Part shown: one piece after another, positions 1 to 11,083 of the stretch
Position numbering within the stretch: the stretch's first letter is position 1
How the letters are laid out: each line of letters starts with the position of its first letter
The notes under the pieces: model-generated
Told to the model about the DNA's origin: nothing
What the model saw: only the letters and a program-made list of their open reading frames with translations
Database searches by the model: none
Assembly: GCA_947069175.1 (NCBI GenBank)
Contig: CAMTDV010000002.1
Span: 7,605,054-7,669,053 of the forward strand
Source: Scalesia atractyloides
Taxonomy: Eukaryota; Streptophyta; Magnoliopsida; Asterales; Asteraceae
Length of the DNA: 64,000 bases
Direction of reading: 5' to 3'
Made by a program: the position numbers and the translations under genes

Positions 1-161
1 TCCTTTTGAATTTTCTTTTCTAACCTTTTAAATTATATGTTCAGAACATAAAACAAAGTGTGTTAAATTAAAACAATCGGGTTTCATGTTCTGAAATATA
101 ATTCATGAAGAAGTTGAAGTTTTTCTAGTGTTTTTGTATAATTAAATTCACTATTTCAAAC

Positions 162-233
162 GGGTTAGACACATAGTCCAGTGGTGGACTGTGTGCAATC
201 ACAAAACACATGTCTCGGGTTCGACTCGTACAC
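162..233 (+). other. tRNA-like unit A1
   Basis: It starts GGGTTAGAC. An extended D-arm-like hairpin (CACATAGTCCA, loop GTGG, TGGACTGTGTG) spans 170-195, and a B-box-like GGTTCGACTC lies at 218-227. No anticodon arm or acceptor stem can be drawn, so it is not called a tRNA gene. It is the first unit of the array in LTR copy A. Confidence 0.7.
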
Positions 234-328
234 GTTACTGATTTTATGTAATAAAAACCAAATTTTTTTAACTCATTCAGACCACCCTGGAATAAGTGTA
301 TAAAATTAATATAAATTAGGATTTATAC

Positions 329-406
329 GGGTCAGACACGCAGCCCAACTGGTTGGGCTGTGTGCACGGGAACTGAAGGTTTCAGGTTCGAAACCTGCAC
401 ACATAT
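329..406 (+). other. tRNA-like unit A2
   Basis: It has the same plan as A1. The hairpin GCAGCCCAA, loop CTGG, TTGGGCTG stands in the D-arm position, and the B box GGTTCGAAACC (385-395) sits in a self-complementary T-arm. It starts 167 bp after A1. Confidence 0.7.
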
Positions 407-501
407 CCGGTTTTCAGTATTAAAAGTCTTTTTAAATAAAAACAGAAAACGATTAAGCTAATTAGTATATATATATATGTAATAAAAACAGAGATTATTT
501 C

Positions 502-579
502 GGGTTAGACACGTAGCTCAGTTGGTAAAGCTGCGTGCATGTATACGGGAGGTCACGAGTTCGAACCTCACATGCTGCC
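502..579 (+). other. tRNA-like unit A3 (most tRNA-like)
   Basis: The A box TAGCTCAGTTGG (514-525) is indistinguishable from that of many tRNAs and plant SINEs. The B-box-like GAGTTCGAACC is at 557-567. The unit starts 173 bp after A2. The D-arm is lengthened by CACG/CGTG on both sides. Confidence 0.75.
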
Positions 580-820
580 AAAATTAAACGTGATCCGACC
601 GGTCAGACCTGACAGGGTCAAACATTTTTTCATTATTTTATTTATTTTATTAGTGTTTATTCCAAAAAAGATTCTTTATTATTATTATTAATTAAAAATC
701 ATCTAAAATACTTAAAAACAAGGTTTTTTGTAACACCCTGTAAAATCATGTCCAATAGTATAGTGACACGTGTTGTAATTTAAATATAGTCTATTAAAGA
801 CCAATAAGGACTAAAGGCAT

Positions 821-1130
821 CAACATGCTCAAACTGAGCCTCTGAGTGACGGTCCGATGTCAACATGCATAAATAACAGCCTCTGAGTGACTGATATGCC
901 AACATGCTTAAAACTTGGCCTTTGAATGACTGATATGTCAACACGCCCAGCCTCTTAGTGACATCGGAATCAACATGCTTATAAAAAGCCTCTGAGTGAT
1001 CCTTTGCGAAGTCCTAACTCTCATACGTGCCAATTGTTGGACGAAAGGGTTCAGTTTTGTATATTTGTGAAAGTTGGATGATGGAGGGATTAAAAGTGTC
1101 AACATGTTAATTTATACCTCTAAGTGATCT
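821..1130 (+). repeat. Degenerate U3 repeats, CAACATGC...GCCTCTGAGTGAC
   Basis: About six or seven diverged units of roughly 40-50 bp each combine CAACATGC with CCTCTGAGTGA. They lie in the U3 part of the LTR, upstream of its TATA box, and recur in the second LTR (from 11174). The position fits enhancer-like promoter repeats; that role is inference. Confidence 0.65.
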
Positions 1131-1501
1131 TTTAACGAACCGAGCGCTCGACAATGTCCGGGCATAATCCCGGGTATGCCAAGTATTGGCTACGGAGGGC
1201 TAAAAATGAAAAAAAGTGTTTTAAAAGTTTTTAGAAGCTTTATTAAGTTAAGGGGCTAAAAGTGTCAAAGTTTGAAAGTGGCCTTAAGGCGATCGCAGGC
1301 CGCGAGAGACCAGGCCTGGGTCTCTCACGTGGCGTGAGAAAGGCTCTGCTGTAGAAAGTTTTGCTTAGCTGCCATACAAAGCTCCAAAAACCATTAAATC
1401 GAAACTATGGCTTCCCAAACTGCTATGCCACGTTTTGGACACTTGTAAGCTTCCTCTTGCAACCCTAAATACCTGGCATCACCTCCTTTGAGTTCTCCAA
1501 C

Positions 1502-1510
1502 TATAAATAG
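1502..1510 (+). promoter_or_regulatory. LTR TATA box
   Basis: TATAAATAG lies about 770 bp into the LTR, followed by a pyrimidine-rich leader. The same box is found at 11859-11867 in the second LTR. It marks the likely U3/R boundary. Confidence 0.7.
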
Positions 1511-4091
1511 ATGCTTAAGTTCACCATTTTAACTTGCACCTTTCTCATTCATACACTCTTCTCCCTCCTCTGGAAGTTCCTAGCTGAAAGGAGCATCCAA
1601 CTTAGTTTTCTTGCATTCTAGGAACCTCTTATAAGTGTTTCTTGCTCTTGCATTTTCGTTTGTAGGCTTTTATAGCCAAAAGTCAAACGTTTTACGGAAA
1701 ACGCTTTGACTTTCGGTTAAGACCATTATGGTCCAGCCATTGTTCGAAACGAACATGGCTAACTGATCGTAATAAGGTAGGCGTTAATCTCTATAAAGGG
1801 CACCTCCTGAAGATCTCGTTTGCTAGAACAATTGACGGGTCAAAGTTATGATATTAAAAAGTCAAACAGGCCATTTTTCGGAAAAATCATAAATTGATCT
1901 TATATGTGTTATGAAACCTGTTTTTGACACTTAAACAAGTAGGTAATAATTATTAGAACATGTAAGAACATGTTCGGCTCGTCAATTTCAGTTCTAGGGT
2001 CAGTTCGCAACCAAAAGTCGCGAGGTTTGACTTCTGCTTTGACTTTCAATTCTGACCCGAATTAGATTAGTTACCTACTGATCTAAAGTTGCATTATGAT
2101 CGTAAAATATTTTAGCATAACCCTATGAGGTTATATTACATATCATAATCAGAATCTAAGTTTATGCGCAAGTTCCATAATTATGCCATCTTTGACCAAA
2201 ATGTCATTTTTGCATAAATCAAGGTTTTAATGATAATGAACTTGAAAATAAGTTTTCTACTGATATAATATTATAAGTAGGATTATTTGGGATGTTAAAC
2301 TAAGTTATAAACTGATTTTTCAAGCAAGTCCTTGAACGATGTCAATGACGATTTTAGCCCTTGTGGCTAATAAAATAGTTTTAATCAAATCTTTTCAAGG
2401 TAAATCTTTTACCTGCTGATATGTTATATTAAATACATATCTAAGACATTTCAATCTGACCCTAATGTCAGTTTTCATTATTTCGCATAAAACATTATTT
2501 TACGACATAAGCACCGTTTCGGCGCATAGTATGGGTTTAAACCATATTAATTGACCAATACTTGTTACCTACTGATTAGAAAACTTAATTTAAACATATT
2601 TACAGTAGGTAAATATTATAAACTCAGAATCCCAAATAATTTATAAACTTTGTGTAAAATGACCAAAATGCCCCTTCGGTGCATAGTTTGGTCATAAAAG
2701 ATAAGTTACACAAATAATTGGTATCCTACTGATATTATATCATAAATAATGTATTTTTCCAGAATAATTATAATTATAACATTAAATTATATTCAAGTTC
2801 CTTTTATATGGTATGAAATTACCAAAATGCCTTTATTAAGCATAGTTTCGTTTTAAAACCTTAACGGACATATAAGTTGATATCTTGCTGATATTTTAAT
2901 TTATTTAAAATATAATGGCATATAGAACTTGTCCATAACTTATCCGGGTAACTAGTTTACGGAATTTAACCAAAACGGGTTTAACCTTATCATTTTAATC
3001 TCAAAATCCAGAATTTTAATTGTTTACCCATATAATACAAGTCAAAGTACTTGTCGGGTTTAAACTACATTCTATCTGATCATCATTAAATCAAGCGTTA
3101 TATGTTTTGATCATGTACACTACCCGTTCTAAGTCTATGACTTAAATAAAGACCGATAGTATTTAATTGGTTAGCTTATGCCATAATCCAGACTAGTGCC
3201 TTGCCGGTAAATGCTATCTGCACGTTAGTACTTTTGTATACGGCTGAGTTATTGAAATTAAAAGAAGACTAGCTCAGTTAAATACTCTTGACTTATTTTC
3301 CCTATGCGGGCTTGGGATACGGTAAACTATTACCGCTTGGTCAGAAATGGGATCAATCGAATGCCGGATTGTGGCTAGTAAATCCACATATTCTGTTTTA
3401 ATTAGTTTTGTTTGATAACTTAAACATCAGGGGTTAAATTACCGTGTCCTGGATATCCTCGGCTCATTAGATTAGTTAATGGCCACGACCTTAGCGCGGG
3501 GTGTAGGCATACACCTGACAGACGCTCAAATGCAAATTACCCAAGACGTTGGGGATAACTCCTCTGTGAGTTCTAAGTGGTGTGTATTTAATCATGATTC
3601 GGTCTCTGTACTGGGCCCTGTATGCATGGACAAACATCTGTTAACAAGGTTACAAAGTAACTTACCCAAGTTATAAAAGATTTTGTGCCTAGTGCACTTA
3701 AAATCAATTTAAAATGTTTTCTAAATGAGTCAGTTGGATGTATTTACCAGCGAAACCTGACGTATCGTCCAAAGACTAAACTGCAGGTACAATACGAAAT
3801 AGGTCGGAAGTTGCTCGGTAGTGAATAAGAGGATCTTACAAATCCTTAAATCTGCCCTAAAGTCTGTTTTATATTCTTTCTTTATACATTTTATGATCCG
3901 CCTATGGATCTTCTATTACGAGCCTGTATATTATTTTATTTCGAACATTTGGTTTGTAATAGTAATTTTACTCCAAGACTTCCGTTGTGTCGTGTTTAAT
4001 TGACAATGATGTTATCAACTGACGTCAAGATACTCCCCACCCGGGCCCACCGGTGTATGGATTTGGGTTGGAAATCCGGGGTGTGACAGGT

Positions 4092-4104
4092 TGGTATCAG
4101 AGCC
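4092..4104 (+). other. Primer-binding site, initiator tRNA-Met type
   Basis: TGGTATCAGAGCC lies three bases after the LTR end and matches the known plant retroelement site complementary to the 3' end of initiator tRNA-Met. Confidence 0.9.
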
Positions 4105-4258
4105 AACGTTGAGAAAATTAAACACTATCCTTCTTGTGTTTAATCTCAAACTTACATGAGCAGATTCCTTAGACATCCGAGTCTAGGCATTGACCTAGGA
4201 TTACTCATTACATAATTAAGTTATTAGTATTGTTTTTGAATTGATTTTTAACAGGAAA

Positions 4259-5369
4259 ATGCCGCCACGTGGACGAGGACAAAGTGGGAGAGGAAAAGGT
4301 CCAATGAGGGAAGGACCATCGGGGCACATTCCCCTCAACCTCACAACTCATATGCCTACCAAGAATCAGGAGATTCGTCTCCTTGGCAACCAGCGAGACA
4401 CTCTGTCTCTCATAGACATTCGCCCCCACATTCCCAAAATTCTTACCACTCTCACCACTCCTATCATTCACACCATTCTCACCATTCTCATCATTCCCAT
4501 TCACATTCTTATCATGAAGAATTTAACCCTAACCATTACTTTAACACGCCTCCAGCCGATCAAAATCAGTTGGACCAGCCAAACCCTATGGACGAGGACT
4601 TCGATCCGGAGATGCCGCCGTCGGGATCAAATGCGCATCCAATAGAAATCTCGAGCGATTCGAACTCTTATGCTGGATCGCTTATCAAGGTCCTAATGAG
4701 TGGGACCAATATTGGAATCAATTCACCTTCGCCCACACTCTTTCTCATCCCTCTCAACCACCCCCGATACAAGAAGATGTCCACATGGAACCGGTGGACC
4801 AACCTCAACCACCACCTAAACCACCAAGGAGGAAGCGTGGAGCATGTATGTCGGTACGTGCCAGACAAAGGTCGGGATCGCTGCCACCTTTCCCAACTCC
4901 TACCCCACAATTCAGGAGGACCCACAAATGGGTGGACCCTTTAACACCTCACCTGTGGTGGAACCAACACCAACACCTACAGTTCAACCACCACCATTGG
5001 GTTATACTCACATATCCAGACACCTCTTGATATGATCCTTTTAACCCGTCTACACCGGTAGACTATCAAGCATTGTTGCAAGACCCCTATATGTTAGCAG
5101 TTATGCACAATGCACTTTACCCATCTCCTTTCCCACCTACTTATCCACCGACTGGATATCCAACTTATGGGTACCAGTATCCGGTTATGCCACAACCACA
5201 ACCACAACCTCCGCCGCCACTAGAGGCCATTAATGAGGCCTTAGAAAGAATGAAAGAAATGCAGCAGCAAGCGGAGGAAACAGAGAAGAAGACAAACAAG
5301 TTCTTCAAGAAACTCTCCAAGTTGGTCAAGGAAAGAAGGACGAGTAAAGTCTCTTCTAATTATATGTAG
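4259..5369 (+). pseudogene. Additional leader ORF of the chromovirus (decayed)
   Basis: An ATG at 4259 opens a basic Arg/Gly-rich start (MPPRGRGQSGRGKG). Ser/His/Tyr-rich, then Pro-rich low-complexity segments follow, and a Lys/Glu-rich C-terminal part (about 5220-5369) looks able to form a coiled coil. The frame is broken by small indels, including one C missing near 4330 compared with the second copy at 14642. I know no function for it. It stands before the true gag and is separated from it by about 1.1 kb without coding capacity. Similar His/Pro-rich leader ORFs occur in Asteraceae elements as far as I recall. Its identity as an extra ORF rather than a detached gag N-terminus is uncertain. 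Confidence 0.6.
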
Positions 5370-6531
5370 TCCCTGCGAGTACATTGTTATTTCTTTAGTC
5401 CCTGCGTGAACATTTTTACTTCTTTAAAGTCCTTGCATGGACAGTTTATTTCATTTTTCTAGTATGATAATTTCTATTTGAAATTTAATGAAGTATTTTG
5501 GAATTATATATGTATTCATCCTCTTACGAGTGTCTCGATTTTACTCGAAATTTATGCTCTGCGATATAATTCCAAAAAGATCTTAATGGTTTTGATTAGC
5601 CAAGTGGCATAGTTCACACATTTGGCCAAATTATAAATGATAGTTAAGTACGAAGGGGTTTTCTATCAGGATAGTTAAGGGAAGTTATCCTTCTATCCAG
5701 AGGTGGTGGACTTAAGTTCAAGCCTCCAAGTCGTTAAGGTCAATGCGACCGGGACTATTAATCAACCATTAAGGTACTCTTATGTTAACATTCAAGAATG
5801 TTCATACTCTTGGTAGTGTGACTTGAGGAATCACACTAGCCTTTAAGGTAGAGGACTATGTCCTAACCTTATATAGCCTATGTAATCAAAATTGATCCCG
5901 GCTAATATCATCAGTGCGATGATAATAAACATCCATTAGTGATGTATTGCCCTTGGGGCTATGATTAAAACATCCATTAGTGATGTATTGCCCTTGGGGC
6001 TATGATTTAAACATTCATCAGTGATGTATTGCCCTTGGGGCTATGATTAAATATCCATTAGTGATGTATTGCCCTTGGGGCTATGATTAAACATCCATTA
6101 GTGATGTATTGCCCTTGGGGCTATGATAAAACATCCATTAGTGATGTAGTGCCTATGTGCCATATTTTATGTCCATTAGTGACAGGCCTATGTGCCATAT
6201 CTTATGTCCATTAGCGACAGGCCTATGTGCCATATTTTATGTCCTTCGAGACAAGCCTATGAGCTAAATAAAAATTTTCAAATTATGACAATGACAGTTG
6301 TGACAATGCAATCCACTGTCCAATAATATATGGACTATGTCCAAATTGTAATTTGCCTTTGATGGTCCTATTAAGACCTAGGCCAAATATAGTTATTTTA
6401 AGCCTAAGAGTTGTCATGTTATTCACACTAGAATATGCAATGGATTGTTATATCCAATGTTTTAAGGCCAATATGGTTGACATTCCATGGCTAAGTGAAG
6501 CTTTATCCAGTATAGAACCCAAGGCTTAAAA
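5370..6531 (+). other. Non-coding spacer between leader ORF and gag
   Basis: There is no usable reading frame. The stretch holds a short repeated 'Gtccctgcgtg' motif near 5370-5440 and the minisatellite at 5928-6264. It belongs to the chromovirus internal region. Confidence 0.6.
5928..6264 (+). repeat. Minisatellite inside the chromovirus
   Basis: Five near-identical units of about 38-40 bp contain CATTAGTGATGTATTGCCC and TTGGGGCTATGATTAAA. They pass without a break into about three shorter, roughly 34-bp units with GTCCATTAGTGACAGGCC and ATGTGCCATATTTTAT. The two unit types share the CATTAGTGA core. Confidence 0.85.
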
Positions 6532-7465
6532 ATGGCTAACTCGAATGAGGCACAAAGTAGCCACCGGAATGTTGAATCTAACAAAGCCGAAAATAGAGAT
6601 ATCGATAATGATAATTTTCAAGCTCGCATTGACGCGACAGTTGAAAAGGCCATGGGAAAGGCCATAGAAAAGCTTAGAGAGTCGAGTGCTACTCGCTCTA
6701 ACCATTATCGATTACCCCATCCTCAGCTCATAAAGAGAGCTCCGTTCACTCATCAAATGCGAAAAGTGAATCGAAGAAATAAATTTTGCTGAAGGGTCCC
6801 GTTCTGTTAAAGACGAATGTACCTATAAGTATTTCGTCTCCTGCAAGCCCCGAGACTTCAATGGGGAGAAAAGAGCTGTGGAAGCCCTAAAGTAGCTAGA
6901 CGAGATGGAAAGGATTGTAGATATCAGCAACTGTGCTGATATGGATGTGGTCAAGTATGTATCACAGTCTTTTAAGGGCGATGCCCTAATCTGGTGGAAA
7001 ACCATGATCCGATCTACAGGTAAAGTAAACCTGTATAACTTGGGGTGGTCCAAGTTTGTGGACCTTGTTAAGGAAACTTACTACCCACCTCATGAGGTGT
7101 AGAAATTAGAGATAGACTTTTTGTCTCTTTCAATGAAAAACCTAGACTATCAGAGGTATGTTTTCGATTTCAATTCCCTATCTAGGTTAGTTTCCTATTT
7201 GATTACCCCAGAATCCAAACGCATTGCGCGTTTTATTAATGGGTTAGCGCCCAAGATTAAGGGCATGGTAAAGGCTGCTCAGCCTATTACCTATAGGTCT
7301 GCTGTTGACCTATCTCTCTCCCTCACCTTGGATTTGGTAAGGCAAAAGTCAGTTAAGTCTGAAACTGATGGGAAAAGGAAGATAGAAGATGAAAAATCCC
7401 ATAGGTTTAATAAGAAAAATAAAGGAAGATTTGGGTTCAAACGGAACCACGCAAAACGGCTGTGA
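6532..7465 (+). pseudogene. Chromovirus gag, capsid part (broken)
   Basis: It starts MANSNEAQ and continues with the Retrotrans_gag core. The core is visible as the FKGDALIWWK segment (6970-7005), followed by WSKFVDLVKETYYPP and INGLAPKIKGMV. Breaks: a frameshift near 6780, TAG near 6893, TAG near 7100, and a frameshift near 7450 just before the zinc knuckles. The product would be the capsid-forming Gag. It cannot be made from this copy. Confidence 0.85.
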
Positions 7466-8082
7466 TACCGACATGCAAAACTTGCAATCCCAGACACTGG
7501 GGACAATGTAATTTTGGTTCACAGGCCAAACCCTGTGGCATCTGTAAGAGAAAGGGGCATAAGACCCTAGAATGTAAGGATCTTAAGGATGCCGTCTACT
7601 ACGTCTGCAATGAAAAAGGGCATATTAAGACTAACTGCCTTAAGATTCTTAAGAATAATAATGCAAAGCCTGGAGAGGCCAAGAAGGGGAATGCACGTGC
7701 CTTTCAAATAACTGCAAGAGAGGCTGTTAATGATGACAATGTCATAACAGGTACATTCCTCATTAAAAATATTTATGCTAGAGTTCTTTTTGATTTGGGT
7801 GCATATAGATCTTTTGTTGATCATAAGTTTACTAAACGATTAAACCTACCCAAAAGAACTCTAGATAAAACTTATCAGATAGAACTTGCTGATGGAAGTT
7901 TAGAAACAACATCTTACATTCTTGATAGAGGTTTCATATCCATTAAGAATCATTTAATCCCTATCCCTCTTCTGCCAATGAAATTGGCGGGGTTCGATGT
8001 AGTTTTAGGCATGGATTGGTTATCTCATAACCAAGCCCGCATTGCCTGCGATAAGAAGCTCATCGAAATTAAAACTCCATAG
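7462..8082 (+). pseudogene. Chromovirus zinc knuckles and aspartic protease
   Basis: CCHC-like zinc fingers (CGICKRKGHKTLEC and a decayed second one) precede a retropepsin. In the protease the active-site triad is seen as DLGA instead of the usual D-S/T-G (about 7793-7804), a substitution expected to inactivate it. The flap region and GMDWL motif follow (about 8008-8022). The frame ends in a TAG at 8080-8082 that replaces a usually sense codon. Confidence 0.85.
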
Positions 8083-8088
8083 GGCGAA

Positions 8089-9012
8089 ATGATCACCATC
8101 TCTGGAGACTCACACTATGGATTGCCAGACAAGGCGTCGTTATTTAAGGCATCTAAGTGTTTGAGGAAAGGCTATGTCATTTACATGGCACAAGTGACTA
8201 TTAATGAGCCTAAGCCAAACATGGAAGACCTACCAGTTCTTTCTGAATATTCCGATGTCTTTCCCGAAGAACTACCCGGCTTACCTCCAGACAGACAAGT
8301 GGAGTTTAGAATTGATATCCTGCCAGGATCAGCACCCGTGGCTAGAGCTCCATATAGGCTAGCACCAACGGAAATGAAGGAATTGAGGACGCAGCTATAC
8401 GAACTCTTGGAGAAACGCTTTATTCAGCCTAGTTCCTTGCCTTGGGGAGCTCCTATTCTCTTTGTAAAGAAGAAAGACGGTTCGATGTGAATGTGCATCG
8501 ACTACCGGGAGTTAAACAAGTTAACAATCAAGAATAGATATCCTCTGCCCAGGATCGACGATTTATTCGACCAACTTCAAGGGGCTAGTTATTTCTCCAA
8601 GATTGATTTAAGATCTGGATATCATTAGCTGAAGGTTAGGAGTGAGGATGTCCCTAAAACTGCCTTCAGGACCCGATACGGTCATTTTGAATTCTTGGTG
8701 ATGCCTTTTGGGCTCACAAATGCACCTGCAGCATTCGTGGATCTCATGAATAGGGTCTGCAAGCCATATCTGGATAAGTTTGTCATTGTCTTCATAGACG
8801 ACATACTTATCTATTCTCGTAATCAAGCTGATCACGAGAAACATCTTCGGTGCATCTTAGAATTGCTAAGGCAAGAGAAGCTTTATGCTAAATTCTCTAA
8901 GTGTGAGTTTTGGATTAGAGAGGTCCAATTTCTTGGACATATGGTAAGTGAGTGTGGTATCCAAGTGGATCCCGCCAAAATTGAGGCCATAATGAATTGG
9001 GAAGTGCCCTAG
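8089..9012 (+). pseudogene. Chromovirus reverse transcriptase (broken)
   Basis: The frame continues from the protease. Recognisable RT blocks are the LPPDRQVEFRIDILPG entry, WGAPILFVKKKDGS, the YRELNKLT block, and the catalytic FIDDILIYS motif (about 8791-8817), followed by FLGHMVSE. In-frame stops: TGA at 8488-8490, TAG near 8626, and TAG at 9010-9012. All interrupt strongly conserved positions. Confidence 0.9.
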
Positions 9013-9042
9013 ACCCCATCGGAGGTTCGTTGTTTTCTAGGA

Positions 9043-9713
9043 TTGGCTGGATACTACAGAAGGTTCACTGAGAACATTTCAAGAATAGCCACTCCCTTAA
9101 CTACCTTGACCCGTAAGAATGTTAAATATAATTGGGGTCCAAAGCAACATGAATCTTTTGAGATTCTTAAACACAAGTTGAGCAATGCTCCTGTGTTATC
9201 CCTACCAGAGGGTGTTGAAGATTTTGTAGTCTACTGTGATGCATCGCACATTGGCATGGGCTGTGTGCTATGCGAAAAGGCAAAGTAATTGCCTATGCAT
9301 CACGACAATTAAAGGTGCACGAAAGGAATTACACCACCCACGATTTAGAATTGGGTGTCGTTGTATTAGCGCTAAAACTGTGGAGACATTACTTGTATGG
9401 CACAAAGTGTATTATATACACAGACCATAAAAGTCTCCAGCATCTGTTCAATCAGAAGGAATTGAACATGCGACAACGCCGATGGATGGAAACGCTTAAT
9501 GACTATGATTGCGAGATTCACTACCATCCAGGCAAGGCAAACGTAGTTGCTGATGCCTTAAGTCGCAAGGAATGGGTTAAACCTATAAGGATTAACGCCA
9601 AGAGCATTGAGCTCAGAAATAGCTTAAGTGAGAAGCTATTAGATGCGCAAAAGCAAGCCTTTTTAGAGACTAATGCTCATAAGGAAGGATTAGGCGGACC
9701 TGTGGATCAGTAA
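9043..9713 (+). pseudogene. Chromovirus RNase H (broken)
   Basis: The RT connection GYYRRF is followed by the RNase H core: YCDAS (9232-9246), then YTDHKSL and the terminal NVVADALSR. The reading frame slips near 9270 in the GCVL segment. A TAA at 9711-9713 then ends the frame shortly after RNase H. Confidence 0.88.
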
Positions 9714-10969
9714 GCGCCTGGAAAGGATGGAATCCTTAGATTCAATGGAAGAATTTGTGTCCCAATCTTTGGGGGACTTAGAGATCTAATCCTCCAAGAA
9801 GCGCATAACACAAGATACCCACTTCACCCAGGAGGTGACAAGATGTATCAAGATCTGAAGAAGAATTATTAGTGGATGGAATTGAAGAAATCCATAGCCA
9901 CTTATGTAGCTAAGTGTCTGACGTGTTCGGAGTTAAAGCTGAACATCAGAAGCCATCAGGACTTCTACAGCAATTGGAAATTCCGACGTGGAAATGGGAA
10001 ACGGTAACAATGGACTTGATTACCAAGTTACCTAGGACCAAAAGTGGAAATGACACTATATGGGTCATAGTGGATAGGCTGACCAAGTCAACATATTCCT
10101 TGCCAATTAAGGAAACGTATAATTCAGGCAAATTGGCTAAATTGTATGTGGACAAGATTGTGTCCCTACACGGTGTGACGGTGTCTATTGTATCTGACAG
10201 AGATACTAGATACACATCTCACTTTTGGAAAAGTTTCCAACAATCATTAGGCACAAGATTAAATTTTAGTACGGCTTACCATCCGCAGACTGATGGTCAA
10301 AGTGAGCGTACTATCCAGACACTGGAAGACATGCTTAGGGCATGTGTGATTGATTTAGGTGGAAGTTGGGATGACCACTTACCTCTAATAGAATTATCCT
10401 ATAATAACAGCTATCATACGAGCATCAAGGCTGCTCCTTTTGAGGCCTTGTATGGGAGAAAATGTAGAACGCCCGTGTGTTGGGCAGAAGTTGGGGAAGC
10501 CCAACTATCAGGACCAGAGATTGTCGTGGAGACCACGGAAAAGATTGTGCAAATCCGTGATCGTCTCAAAGCTGCCAGGGACAGGTAGAAGAGCTATGCT
10601 GACAAGAGGCGTAAACCTCTTAAGTTCCAAGTAGGGGACAAGGTCATGCTAAAGGTATCACCCTGGAAAGGTGTGATGCGTTTTGGAAAGAAGGGCAAAT
10701 TAAGCCCAAGATATATCAGGCCATTCGAGATAGTCGAATGTGTCGGCACTGTAGCTTATAAGCTCAGATTGCCAGAGGAGCTAAGTGGAATCCATGATGT
10801 ATTCCACATACCTAACCTTAAGAAATGTCTAGCTGATGAGTCGCTAGCAATGTCGCACAAGGATGTGCAAATTGATGAAAACCCGAGGTTAGTTGAGAAA
10901 CCAATTTCGATCGAGGATCGACAGGTTAAGAAGCTCCGAAGAAAAATGATACTAGTAAAGGTTAAATAG
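9714..10969 (+). pseudogene. Chromovirus integrase (broken)
   Basis: The zinc-binding HHCC region (HPGGDKMYQDL, then KCLTCSE, 9825-9935) precedes the rve catalytic core. The core has MDLITKLP (first Asp near 10014), VSDRDTRYTS (second Asp near 10197) and GQSERTIQTLEDMLR (catalytic Glu near 10306). A GPY/F-type C-terminal part follows (KLSPRYIRPFEI). Stops: TAG near 9871, TAG at 10586-10588 and TAG at 10967-10969. A frame change occurs between 9713 and 9914. Confidence 0.9.
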
Positions 10970-11062
10970 GATGCTTTTAGAGGTCCCGAGTATACATGGG
11001 AGGTTGAGTCCACTATGCGACAAAAGTACCCCATCTTTTTGAATAAAATCTCGAGGTCGAGA
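10940..11062 (+). pseudogene. C-terminal chromodomain-like tail
   Basis: After the integrase, a segment reading as V-K-V-K, stop, D-A-F-R-G-P-E-Y-T-W-E matches the shortened chromodomain typical of Tekay/Del chromoviruses. In intact elements this module targets integration to heterochromatin. The TAG at 10967 falls in the place of a conserved Trp. This segment is the main reason for the Tekay assignment. Confidence 0.75.
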
Positions 11063-11070
11063 TTTCTTTT

Positions 11071-11083
11071 AAGGGGGCGAGGA
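11071..11083 (+). other. Polypurine tract
   Basis: AAGGGGGCGAGGA directly precedes the 3' LTR and would prime plus-strand synthesis. Confidence 0.85.

Larger units (their letters stand above)
1..728 (+). repeat. Family T LTR, copy A, middle part (truncated by window start)
   Basis: This stretch matches the middle of the LTRs at 47501-50393 and 62175-64000: the same three tRNA-like units in the same order, followed by the same T/A-rich tail. It runs off the left edge of the window and is interrupted at 729 by the chromovirus LTR. The 3' end of the same LTR resumes near 15215. It codes for nothing. Confidence 0.8.
729..4088 (+). repeat. 5' LTR of Tekay/Del-type chromovirus
   Basis: It begins TGTAACACC and ends GGTGTGACA (imperfect terminal inverted repeat), and is directly followed by a primer-binding site. 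A second copy lies at 11084-14470. The two LTRs differ by several indels: a segment near 1805-1835 is missing from the 3' copy, and about 40 bp near 13290-13330 is absent here. This indicates substantial age. At about 3.36 kb it is long for an LTR, as is usual for this lineage. The five bases before it are all T. The downstream target duplication cannot be checked because a deletion removed the other side. Confidence 0.92.

Noticed and set aside
3479..3676. 65-codon frame in the chromovirus LTR (repeated at 13856)
   Set aside because: Present in both LTRs but no domain or start context; probably chance within repeated non-coding sequence.
9946..10215. Antisense frame over the chromovirus integrase
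   Set aside because: Shadow of a strongly conserved integrase frame on the other strand.
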